Below, piece by piece: positions 18,574-25,355 of a DNA stretch of 31,693 bases (the first letter of the stretch is position 1; each line of letters opens with the position of its first letter). The stretch comes from Anaerolineae bacterium (GTDB taxonomy: Bacteria; Chloroflexota; Anaerolineae; JAAYZQ01). The notes under the pieces are model-generated. The model saw only the letters and a list, made by a program, of their open reading frames with translations, made no database searches and was not told where the DNA came from. A program made the translations under genes and the position numbers. Location of the stretch: positions 1 to 31,693 of the forward strand of contig JAFGIA010000371.1 of assembly GCA_016929795.1 (NCBI GenBank), in the 5' to 3' direction.

Positions 18574-18786
18574 ATGGATGAAGTGACAATCTATACCAAG
18601 CCGGGCTGCCCACATTGCGCAGCCGCCAAGGAAGACATGCGGCAGCGAGGCATCCAATACACCGAACACGATGTCAAGGCAGACGCGTCGGCGTTGCAGC
18701 GGATGCTGGCTTTGAATGGCAACCGGCGGCATGTGCCGACGGTTGTGCAGGGGAACCAGGTGACGGTGGGGTTCCGTGGGTATTGA
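18574..18786 (+). CDS. Glutaredoxin-like protein, CPHC active site
   Basis: This 70-residue thioredoxin-fold protein begins MDEVTIYTKPGCPHCAAAK, with the dithiol active site CPHC at residues 12-15. The cis-proline loop HVPTVV (about 53-58) and a final G-F-R-G-Y complete the fold. Glutaredoxins reduce disulfides or glutathionylated proteins. This short actinobacterial/Chloroflexota-type form may use another thiol. The start is chosen at ATG 18574 because AAAGGAAAAGC precedes it; ATGs at 18550 and 18553 would add eight Lys/Glu-rich residues. It lies 31 bp after the Mth938-like gene and is followed by a strong terminator, so it ends the selB operon. Confidence 0.92.
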   Translation: MDEVTIYTKPGCPHCAAAKEDMRQRGIQYTEHDVKADASALQRMLALNGNRRHVPTVVQGNQVTVGFRGY

Positions 18787-18818
18787 GGTGTGTGAAAGCC
18801 GGCGTGACCGGCTGCGGA

Positions 18819-18855
18819 ACAAGAAGGGCTGCCTGATTCGGGCAGCCTTTCTTGT
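18819..18855 (+). terminator. Rho-independent terminator of the selB-glutaredoxin operon
   Basis: A 15-bp stem with one G-U pair (left arm 18819-18833, right arm 18841-18855) encloses a 7-nt loop, TGATTCG. The right arm is T-rich (CCTTTCTTGT). It starts 32 bp after the glutaredoxin stop codon. A smaller hairpin, AGCCGG/CCGGCT (18797-18813), precedes it. Confidence 0.85.
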
Positions 18856-18889
18856 GCGATCATGGCTGGGATCTTTTTTTGTCGCAAAC

Positions 18890-18918
18890 TTGACGACCGT
18901 GGGAGAAGATGGTATCAT
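18890..18918 (+). promoter_or_regulatory. Promoter of the glycosyltransferase operon
   Basis: A -35 TTGACG (18890-18895), a 17-bp spacer and a -10 TATCAT (18913-18918) lie just after the terminator. Transcription should start near 18925. It is well placed to drive the two glycosyltransferase genes from 19108. Confidence 0.75.
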
Positions 18919-18924
18919 ATGATT

Positions 18925-19107
18925 GGGAGGGTCGATGACGCCATCCAGCCAGAACCACCTGGACGTGGAGGGCGTTTTGTTTTGTCATGCACGGGGCAAA
19001 CTGACCAGATATTTCGCTCTTGCCAGCTTGCTGGCTGATAGACCGGACGCGCCTCGATCCACGTGCTATGGCTATCATCGTCAAATGAAGGTGAAATCGG
19101 AGCCGAC
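18925..19107 (+). other. Long untranslated leader of the glycosyltransferase operon
   Basis: About 183 nt separate the predicted transcription start from the ATG at 19108. I see no convincing small gene in it. It contains a T/G-rich run (18975-18985), a GCACGGGGCAAAC stretch (18989-19001) and a tight palindrome, GCCAGC-TT-GCTGGC (19022-19035). Its length suggests post-transcriptional control, but I cannot assign a riboswitch class. With the terminator and promoter it accounts for the 321-bp gap between genes. Confidence 0.5.
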
Positions 19108-20217
19108 ATGCGCATTGGAATCGATGCCCGATTGGTTTATTACAGTCAGGCAGGCATTGGGCAATACATCTTGCACCTGGTTAATAATCTGGCCCAAGTC
19201 GATCGTGAGAACGAGTATATACTCTTGCAAAGCCGCAAGGACGAGACGACGATCCTGGATCAATCGAACTTTCGACGTGTCTCACTCTGGACACCAAGCC
19301 ACCACCGTCTGGAGAGGTACTCGCTGAACGTAGAGTTGATGCGCCTTGGTCTCGACGTTCTGCACAGTCCCGACTTTATCCCACCTCACCGGCCGAGCTG
19401 CAAATCGGTCATCACGGTGCACGATCTGGCATTTCTTCTCTATCCCCACTTTTTGACGCGGGAGAGCGCACGCTATTATGGTCATATCGACCATGCAGTG
19501 CGCTGGACCGACCACATCATCGCCGTGTCGGAGAGCACCAAGCACGACACCATCCGGCATCTGGGGGTGCCTGAAGAAAAGATCACCGTGGTGCATGAAG
19601 CGGCAAGCCCGATTTTTCAGCCCGTTGATCGCGAGGTGGCTCGCCAGGAAGTGCACCGGCGCCACGGCGTCAACGCGCCCTACATTCTCTTTGTGAGCAC
19701 GATCGAGCCGCGTAAGAATGTGCCCACCTTGATACGTGCCATGTGGCAGTTGCTGGAGTGCTACAAAGAGGATGTGCACCTGGTACTTGCCGGTGGCAAA
19801 GGCTGGCTTTATGAGGACGCGTTCGCCGTTGTCGATGAGCTTAAGCTTGACGGCCGGACGCACTTTGTAGGGCGTGTATCGAGTGAGGACCTGCTCTATC
19901 TCTACAACGCTGCCGAGATGCTCGCACACCCGGCCTTTTACGAAGGCTTTGGCCTGCCGCCCCTGGAAGCGATGGCGTGTGGGTTGCCGGTTATCGTATC
20001 GGAGGTGGCCTCACTGCCCGAGGTGGTCGGTGATGCGGGCTTGCTCATCGACCCGCACGACATCGATGAACTGACGGTTGCCATGTGGCGCGTGCTGAAT
20101 GAGGAGGATCAGCGGCACGAGATGCGCGAAAAGGGTCTGCGCCAGGCGGCCAAGTTCTCGTGGGAGCGAGCCGCCAAGGAGACGCTCGAGATCTACCGCC
20201 GGGTTGTTGGGGAATAA
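19108..20217 (+). CDS. Glycosyltransferase family 4 (GT-B, mannosyltransferase-like)
   Basis: This 369-residue cytoplasmic glycosyltransferase begins MRIGIDARLVYYSQAGIGQYILHLVNNL. The N-terminal glycine loop is followed by HSPDFIPP and VHDLAFLLYP in the acceptor domain. The donor domain starts at FVSTIEPRKNVPTLIRAM, and the E-x7-E motif is clear in HPAFYEGFGLPPLEAMACGLPVI (about 275-297). This is the pattern of GT4 mannosyl- or rhamnosyltransferases acting on lipid-linked glycans. The start is ATG 19108 with GGAG seven bases upstream; an earlier in-frame ATG (19063) adds 15 unrelated residues. It is separated by 24 bp from the next transferase and probably acts in the same pathway. Confidence 0.93.
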   Translation: MRIGIDARLVYYSQAGIGQYILHLVNNLAQVDRENEYILLQSRKDETTILDQSNFRRVSLWTPSHHRLERYSLNVELMRLGLDVLHSPDFIPPHRPSCKSVITVHDLAFLLYPHFLTRESARYYGHIDHAVRWTDHIIAVSESTKHDTIRHLGVPEEKITVVHEAASPIFQPVDREVARQEVHRRHGVNAPYILFVSTIEPRKNVPTLIRAMWQLLECYKEDVHLVLAGGKGWLYEDAFAVVDELKLDGRTHFVGRVSSEDLLYLYNAAEMLAHPAFYEGFGLPPLEAMACGLPVIVSEVASLPEVVGDAGLLIDPHDIDELTVAMWRVLNEEDQRHEMREKGLRQAAKFSWERAAKETLEIYRRVVGE

Positions 20218-20241
20218 AGAACGCCCTGGTGCGCTGAGACG

Positions 20242-21579
20242 ATGATGTCCGAAACTGTGCCGACGAGCAACCAGAAAACGATGGTGGTCCTCACCCCCCA
20301 GTTTCCCTACCCGCCCCACCAGGGGACAACGATCCGCAACTACAATCTAATTGCCGGCCTGGCACAGCGTCACGAGATCCACCTCATCTCTTTCGGCAGC
20401 CCTGACGAGTGCCGCGACACCCCACTTCACGCTGTGTGCCGCACTGTGCAGGTGGTTCGCCCACCAGAACGGACCCTTGGTCAGCGGGTGCGCGGCCTTT
20501 TTTTGTCGCGCCTGCCCGATATGGCGCAGCGCTTGCCATCGGCCCAGTTTCGCGCTGCACTCGACGCCACGCTGGAACGCGCCAATCCAGACGTGGTGCA
20601 GGTCGAGGGGATCGAGCTGGCGCAGTACCTCTTTCAGGCAGCCGCGCGCCGGGGCAACGGCGAGAGGCCACTGCTCGTCTTTGACGACCATAACGCCGAA
20701 TATGTCCTGCAGCAGCGCGCGTTCGAGACTGACGCGGCGCACTTGATCCCCGGCCGTAGCCGCCGGGTGCGTGCCGCCCCCGATCCTGACAAAGTGGACA
20801 CTGCACCTGCTCACGATGCGGCGGGACGGCGCTGGATCGGGGCGGCTTATTCGCTCGTCCAGTGGCGGCGCTTGAGGCGCTACGAGCGCCGTGCCTGTCT
20901 GGCAGCTGATCACGTCGTTGCGGTATCGGATACAGATGCAGAAGCGCTGCGCAGCCTGATGCCAGGCCTTGACCCAATTGTGGTGCCGAATGGCGTCGAC
21001 ATGGTCTACTATACGACGGCATCGCCACCACTGGATGGCAAGGCCGGGCCAAATGAGACCGACCTGGTGTTTACCGGCAAGATGGACTTTCGCCCCAACG
21101 TTGATGCCGTCCTATGGTTCAGCCAGGAAGTGCTGCCGTTGATCCGGCGCGAATCGCCCGACACTCGCTTTTGGGTCGTGGGCAAGGATCCGCACCCTCG
21201 ACTGTTGGCGATGGCGAGCGACCCGGCGGTGGAGTTGACAGGCTGGGTAGAAGATGTGCGCCCCTACATGGCGGCCGCAGGCGTGTATGTTATCCCACTG
21301 CGGATCGGCGGCGGCACACGCTTGAAGGTGCTCGAGGCGATGGCGATGGGCAAAGCAATCGTTTCTACGGCACTGGGCTGCGAGGGTTTTGACCTTGTGC
21401 CAGGCCAGGAGCTGGTTGTGGCCGATACACCTACTGCTTTTGCGGAGGTTGTCGCCTCCTTGTTGAGGGATCCGCCTCGCCGCGCGCGCCTGGGCCGCGC
21501 TGCGAGGCGCTTTGCAGGATCACGGTACGATTGGCGGACGATTGTGCCCAAAATGGAGCGCGTATACGACTGGCGATAG
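20242..21579 (+). CDS. Glycosyltransferase, GT4-like (EpsH-associated sugar transferase type)
   Basis: This 445-residue GT-B enzyme has an N-terminal half with VVLTPQFPYPPHQGTTIRNYNLIAGLA (about 15-41) and FDDHNAEYVLQQR, a segment typical of the PEP-CTERM/EpsH-associated transferase group. The donor half has VVPNGVDMVYY, then TGKMDFRPNVDAVLWF. The nucleotide-sugar motif is IPLRIGGGTRLKVLEAMAMGKAIVSTALGCEGF. An insert of about 30 residues, rich in Arg, Ala and Asp (about 170-200), lies between the halves. The start is uncertain: ATG 20242 has only GAGACG before it, ATG 20245 follows directly, and ATG 20281 lies nearer the fold. The role is probably exopolysaccharide or glycolipid synthesis. 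Confidence 0.89.
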   Translation: MMSETVPTSNQKTMVVLTPQFPYPPHQGTTIRNYNLIAGLAQRHEIHLISFGSPDECRDTPLHAVCRTVQVVRPPERTLGQRVRGLFLSRLPDMAQRLPSAQFRAALDATLERANPDVVQVEGIELAQYLFQAAARRGNGERPLLVFDDHNAEYVLQQRAFETDAAHLIPGRSRRVRAAPDPDKVDTAPAHDAAGRRWIGAAYSLVQWRRLRRYERRACLAADHVVAVSDTDAEALRSLMPGLDPIVVPNGVDMVYYTTASPPLDGKAGPNETDLVFTGKMDFRPNVDAVLWFSQEVLPLIRRESPDTRFWVVGKDPHPRLLAMASDPAVELTGWVEDVRPYMAAAGVYVIPLRIGGGTRLKVLEAMAMGKAIVSTALGCEGFDLVPGQELVVADTPTAFAEVVASLLRDPPRRARLGRAARRFAGSRYDWRTIVPKMERVYDWR

Positions 21580-21646
21580 CTTCCAGGGTAGCCGTCACCT
21601 CACGCATAAACCTGGGGCTTTTATCTTGACGCAGCCGGATTCTATT

Positions 21647-21675
21647 TTGACGTTGCGCCAAGAGTAACGTAGAAT
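21647..21675 (+). promoter_or_regulatory. Promoter of the methyltransferase gene
   Basis: TTGACG (21647-21652), a 17-bp spacer and TAGAAT (21670-21675) lie in the 105-bp gap after the glycosyltransferase. The expected start is near 21682, only about 3 nt before the ATG, so the message may be leaderless. A second TTGACG lies exactly 21 bp upstream (21626-21631). Confidence 0.6.
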
Positions 21676-21684
21676 AGAAGGACT

Positions 21685-22470
21685 ATGCGACAAACAAGAA
21701 AAATTGAAGAAGATCAACACTGGTGGTTCGCCGGCCGGACGTGGTCGCTGCTCAATATGATCGATCGAGTAGTGGGAAAGGCGCGAGCGAAGCAGGCAAA
21801 TGCCGGGCAGGCTTCTGCTCTCCGTGTGCTCGACATCGGCTGTGGCGCGGGGAACATGTTCCATCACCTGGCGCGCTATGGTGACGTGATGGGGGTGGAC
21901 AACAACCCCAAACCCCTCGTGGTGGCGCGCGCGCGCGGCTACCAGGTTGAAGAAGGTGCAGCTGAAGACCTGCCATTCGAAGATGAGACGTTTGATCTTC
22001 TGGCGCTGCTCGACACGATGGAGCACTGCCCCGACGATATGGCTGTGCTGCGCGAGTGCTATCGAGTGTGTGTGCCGAGTGGTCACTTGGTGATCACTGT
22101 ACCTGCGTTCATGTGGCTGTGGAGCCATAATGACGATCTGAATGCGCACCAGCGGCGCTACTCCCGACCAGAGTTAAAAGACAAGCTGGCACGTGTCGGC
22201 TTTCGTGTGGTGCGGATGACCTACAACAACTTTGCCCTGTTTCCGATGGCTGCCGCGCTGATCCTGGCACGACGCGGTGCGAGACACGACCCGGAGCTTG
22301 GGTCTCCACACTTTGACGACGAGTCGTACCAGGTCGAGATGGAGCCAGCGCCGCCGGTGTTGAACACGATCCTCAAGGGGGTAACCTGGACTGAGTCACA
22401 GATGCTGCGCTGGCTCAATCTGCCGGTAGGCACGTCGATTATTGCCATCGTGCAAAAGCCCAAGCTCTAG
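21685..22470 (+). CDS. Class I SAM-dependent methyltransferase
   Basis: This 261-residue methyltransferase has motif I VLDIGCGAGNMFHHLA (48-63), the acidic motif II region GVDNNPKPLVVARARG, post-I EEGAAEDLPFEDETFDLLALLDTMEHCPDD, and 'LRECYRVCVPSGHLVITVPAF' as motif III. These are the marks of the Methyltransf_11/23 type. The HWWFAGRTW segment at residues 12-20 is a conserved N-terminal signature often seen in methyltransferases of surface-glycan loci. The substrate cannot be read from sequence; a sugar or lipid is plausible from context. An AGAAGGA element lies just before the ATG but may be largely untranscribed given the promoter position. The gene converges with the YbjN-like gene; I see no strong terminator in the 73 bp between them. 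Confidence 0.9.
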   Translation: MRQTRKIEEDQHWWFAGRTWSLLNMIDRVVGKARAKQANAGQASALRVLDIGCGAGNMFHHLARYGDVMGVDNNPKPLVVARARGYQVEEGAAEDLPFEDETFDLLALLDTMEHCPDDMAVLRECYRVCVPSGHLVITVPAFMWLWSHNDDLNAHQRRYSRPELKDKLARVGFRVVRMTYNNFALFPMAAALILARRGARHDPELGSPHFDDESYQVEMEPAPPVLNTILKGVTWTESQMLRWLNLPVGTSIIAIVQKPKL

Positions 22471-22543
22471 GCCGCGGTAAGCCGCCTATTCGGGCGATAG
22501 TGTGCGGGTGATCTTGACCACGATGCCTCGCTCTGCGGGATCT

Positions 22544-23026
22544 CTATCCCTCGATCTCGGCAATGGCATCGGCTGGTGCTTTGCCGCCATAGATAACCGC
22601 CATCAAGCCGGGCAAGTAGCGGTCCATTGTTTGCACTGCCGGATAGATCGCGTTGCGAATGAGTGAGGGGGTGAGCACGTTGTCTTCAAAGTCGAGTGTG
22701 CTCTTGTAGCGAAGTTCACCATCCCGGTAGTCCATCTCAAAGTTTCCGATGCGCAAGCCATAGTTTGCGCGCGTCACAAACTCTGCTACAGCAGCATGTA
22801 GTGGCTCTGGCGCCGCTACTGGCGCGACGACGTAGAACTGAAAAATCTGGAGATCCATATCGATGCGCGCAAAGCAGGCCGTACGGCCGTGCGTCCCAGA
22901 AAAGCCCATACGAAAAGCATAGGCGTCGGTAAGCTGCTGGGGGTACCAACCATCCTCCTCAAGGAACTCGCGCAGTGTCTCGAACGCAGTCAGTGCCAAG
23001 CCGTCAGTCAGATCATTCTCGCTCAT
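22544..23026 (-). CDS. YbjN domain-containing protein
   Basis: This 160-residue soluble protein matches the YbjN layout: an N-terminal helix (ALTAFETLREFLEEDGWYPQQL, 12-33), then the alternating strands and helix of a type III secretion chaperone-like fold. The signature NYGLRIGNFEMDYRDGELRYKSTLDFED lies at about 92-119. YbjN proteins are thought to influence motility and stress responses or act as chaperone-like factors; no reaction is known. The start ATG 23026 has GGAG seven bases upstream. It is 4 bp after the membrane protein gene and is the last gene of the minus-strand operon that begins with the deacetylase. Confidence 0.85.
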   Translation of the reverse strand: MSENDLTDGLALTAFETLREFLEEDGWYPQQLTDAYAFRMGFSGTHGRTACFARIDMDLQIFQFYVVAPVAAPEPLHAAVAEFVTRANYGLRIGNFEMDYRDGELRYKSTLDFEDNVLTPSLIRNAIYPAVQTMDRYLPGLMAVIYGGKAPADAIAEIEG

Positions 23027-23030
23027 GGTT

Positions 23031-23621
23031 CTACTCCTTTTCCAGATGGTTTCGCAGATGGTCGCTCCAGAGTGCCGCGGGCACGGCGACCAGAATGAAC
23101 AGGATCGTCAAAAAAGGCGCGCTGAAGGTCAGATGCCACGAGGCAAACGGCTCGAGCGGCTCATACCACCCGGCGGCGCCAGCCGCAGCAATCACCCACA
23201 CAGAAACAATGGATATTGACGTCACCAGGAGCGTGGGATGCAGCCCCAGCGTGCAAGCAACCAGGACAAGGGGAACGGCATAGCCCGACTCGGCGCCGGT
23301 GCCCAAGCCATAGCTGGCCGTGTTGAGCACGACGAGCACCAGCAGCAGCAGCACCAGGCACCAGGCAGCCCGCAGCGTATGGCCGATTCGGGCAAGTGCG
23401 GCAGTGCCGATGAGAAGCAGGCTCAGCACCAGGCCAAGGAGCACGGTCATGGATTCCAGGTCGCCGGTGGCAAACCAGAAGAGGATGATCGCCCAGATAC
23501 AGATGGACAGTGCCAGGGCCATGGTGATGACCATCGCTGCCCTGCCACGGGCTACAGGACCTGCGGCCGGCAACAACAGATCGAGGAACCGGTGGGGTGC
23601 TGGCGGCTGTACAATACGCAC
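23031..23621 (-). CDS. Membrane protein resembling a sensor-kinase N-terminal membrane module
   Basis: This 196-residue protein has about six hydrophobic helices. It shows paired helices from residue 30, a conserved-looking stretch NTASYGLGTGAESGYAVPLVLVACTLGLHPTLLVT (about 101-135), then WYEPLEPF and a last helix ending ALWSDHLRNHLEKE. This resembles the free-standing membrane-sensing part of Chloroflexota histidine kinases or GGDEF proteins, but no kinase, PAS or GGDEF domain follows, because the stop codon comes directly. The start is GTG 23621 with GGAGG eight bases upstream; it is one base after the stop of rqcH. Function is unknown. Confidence 0.75.
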   Translation of the reverse strand: MRIVQPPAPHRFLDLLLPAAGPVARGRAAMVITMALALSICIWAIILFWFATGDLESMTVLLGLVLSLLLIGTAALARIGHTLRAAWCLVLLLLVLVVLNTASYGLGTGAESGYAVPLVLVACTLGLHPTLLVTSISIVSVWVIAAAGAAGWYEPLEPFASWHLTFSAPFLTILFILVAVPAALWSDHLRNHLEKE

Positions 23622-23622
23622 G

Positions 23623-25344
23623 CTACACCTCCTTCTCCGCGGGGGCAGGCCCGCGTGGCACTACGCGCAAGGTCATCTCCTCGCCGTAGGTCACCAGGCC
23701 TGGTGCAGCGCCCGGGATGCGCCGTACGTGGCGGCGCCGGGTATAATCCACCTCGACATATGGCTCGTCTCGGTACTGGGAGAAGTAGGCGGCGAGCTCG
23801 GCGGCTCGTTCAGCAGCACTGGATTGCAGTTGACCGATGGTTGCGCGAACAATCACGTGCGCGCCGGGAATGCCTCGTGCGTGGAACCACCAATCGTCGC
23901 TGCTGCCGCGGCCAAAGGTGACCTCGTCGTTCTGGCGGCTGTTGCGCCCGATCCAGACTTGCACACCCCCTGGGAGCAGGAGCGACAGGGGCCGGCTGCG
24001 CGGCATGCCTGCCCGCCGCTTGCGCTTGCCAGCCGGCACGTGCCCGGCCTCAATGAGCGCCTCTTTCACGTCCTCGATCTCGGGGCGGCTTGCTGCGAGT
24101 GAGAGGTCGGTGGCGAGTTGAGCCAGGTCCTGCTCTGCCAGGGCTACCTGATGGAGCTGATGTGGCACCTGCGCAGCAGCGCGCTGCGCTTTCCGGTAGC
24201 GCTCGAAATACGCCTGTGCATTCTCCACAGCAGACAGGGCAGGATTGAGTGGAATGCACAGTTCTGTCTCGCCGGTGTCGGCAACCATCTCCTCCTGGTG
24301 CGGTTCTACCATGTGGGCGTAGGCCAGGATCCACTCACCCCACTCTCGCCAGTGGACAGCGTCGCCAGCCTCTTGCAGTGACTGTTCGAGTGAGGCGCGG
24401 CGCCGCGCCAGGCGCTCGCGTGCGCGCTCGACGGCCTGGTGGACGGGCCGTTTCGCGGCAAGGTAAGGATCGCCGGTGGTGATGGCGGCTGTGTAGACCT
24501 CGATGGCGTGGCTGATCGATGGTGCGGAGCGCACCTCACCACGGTGGGTGAGGAGATAAGGCGCATACGCATCTGGCATCCCTTCTACGTGGGACACCGA
24601 CGGCTGCCACGTACCAGTGTCGAGCGGTGCGAACAAGTCGCTAATGGCCTGGAGCAACGAGGTGATGCGACCCACATTGCCGATCTGTGCACGCGGCCGG
24701 CCGAGTGCGCGGAACACAATCTCGCGCGCGAGCAGTGGGCTCATGCCCAACAGGCCGCGTACCAGCACGCGCCATACCTGTTCTCCTCCCTCGCTCTCGG
24801 ACAAAATCTGGCGCAAGCGGTATTCTGTTACCTCATCAGGCGGCAACTTTTGCTGGGCCGGCGGCAGATCGTACTGCTTGCCAGGCAGGATGGGGCGCAC
24901 GGAGCTCATGTCGGGACCCACACGCTTGACCGAATCGAGCACGCGGCCGATGGGGTCGATGAGAATGACGTTGGAGTGACGCCCCATGATCTCAACCATT
25001 AAATTGGTGCAGCCCCATTCCGGGTGGTCGAACTCGAGGCGCGCGATGCGCTCGAATGGGGGCTGCTTGACCTCGGTGAGGACGGCGCCACGGACGTACT
25101 TGCGCAGAAGGAGAAGCAACCCTGTCTCTTGGTCCACACCGCGGCGCAGCTTCTCTGATGACAAGTGCAGGCGCCCCTGCTCGGCGTGTGCTGATGCGAG
25201 CAGGTAGCGACGCTCGTGGTTGGCATAGATCTCGAATCCAACTGTCCAACTGTCTGGCAGCACCACTTGTTGTACCCGGCCGCCGACAACGGTGTGGCGT
25301 AACTCGTCGGCGACACACGACATGGTCAGCGCGTCAAAGTACAT
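23623..25344 (-). CDS. rqcH: Ribosome quality-control protein RqcH (NFACT family, Rqc2 homolog)
   Basis: This 573-residue NFACT protein is expected to bind stalled 50S subunits and, with alanyl-tRNA, add C-terminal alanine tails. NFACT-N is seen in MYFDALTMSCVADELRHTVVGGRVQQV and VEIMGRHSNVILID, with LPGKQYDLPPAQQKLPP after it. A helix-hairpin-helix region (GMSPLLAREIVFRALG) and a long coiled coil (about 330-440) follow. The C-terminal NFACT-R domain has FGRGSSDDWWFHARGIPGAHVIVRA. The position equivalent to the Asp-Arg pair of Bacillus RqcH reads Glu98-Arg99 (PPFERI). The frame extends 47 codons upstream, but ATG 25344 fits the family start. It follows the deacetylase by 11 bp. Confidence 0.93.
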   Translation of the reverse strand: MYFDALTMSCVADELRHTVVGGRVQQVVLPDSWTVGFEIYANHERRYLLASAHAEQGRLHLSSEKLRRGVDQETGLLLLLRKYVRGAVLTEVKQPPFERIARLEFDHPEWGCTNLMVEIMGRHSNVILIDPIGRVLDSVKRVGPDMSSVRPILPGKQYDLPPAQQKLPPDEVTEYRLRQILSESEGGEQVWRVLVRGLLGMSPLLAREIVFRALGRPRAQIGNVGRITSLLQAISDLFAPLDTGTWQPSVSHVEGMPDAYAPYLLTHRGEVRSAPSISHAIEVYTAAITTGDPYLAAKRPVHQAVERARERLARRRASLEQSLQEAGDAVHWREWGEWILAYAHMVEPHQEEMVADTGETELCIPLNPALSAVENAQAYFERYRKAQRAAAQVPHQLHQVALAEQDLAQLATDLSLAASRPEIEDVKEALIEAGHVPAGKRKRRAGMPRSRPLSLLLPGGVQVWIGRNSRQNDEVTFGRGSSDDWWFHARGIPGAHVIVRATIGQLQSSAAERAAELAAYFSQYRDEPYVEVDYTRRRHVRRIPGAAPGLVTYGEEMTLRVVPRGPAPAEKEV

Positions 25345-25355
25345 GGGCGGCCCAG

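Noticed and set aside
18784..18813. UGA stop of the glutaredoxin followed by a hairpin, as a possible selenocysteine codon with SECIS, next to selB
   Set aside because: The frame meets another stop three codons later, the protein is already full length, and the 6-bp hairpin has no SECIS-like features.
18989..19050. c-di-GMP (GEMM-I) riboswitch
   Set aside because: Only the GGGCAAA and GGACGC stretches resemble it. The stem with a GNRA loop and the GCAAAG core are missing, so I left it as an unassigned leader.
18787..19107. tRNA-Sec gene near selB
   Set aside because: No acceptor-stem pairing or T-loop consensus could be found in this gap or the other intergenic regions.
18923..19327. Plus-strand open frame of 134 codons through the leader and into the glycosyltransferase gene
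   Set aside because: It overlaps the true GT4 start in another frame, has no ribosome site and gives a composition unlike a real protein.
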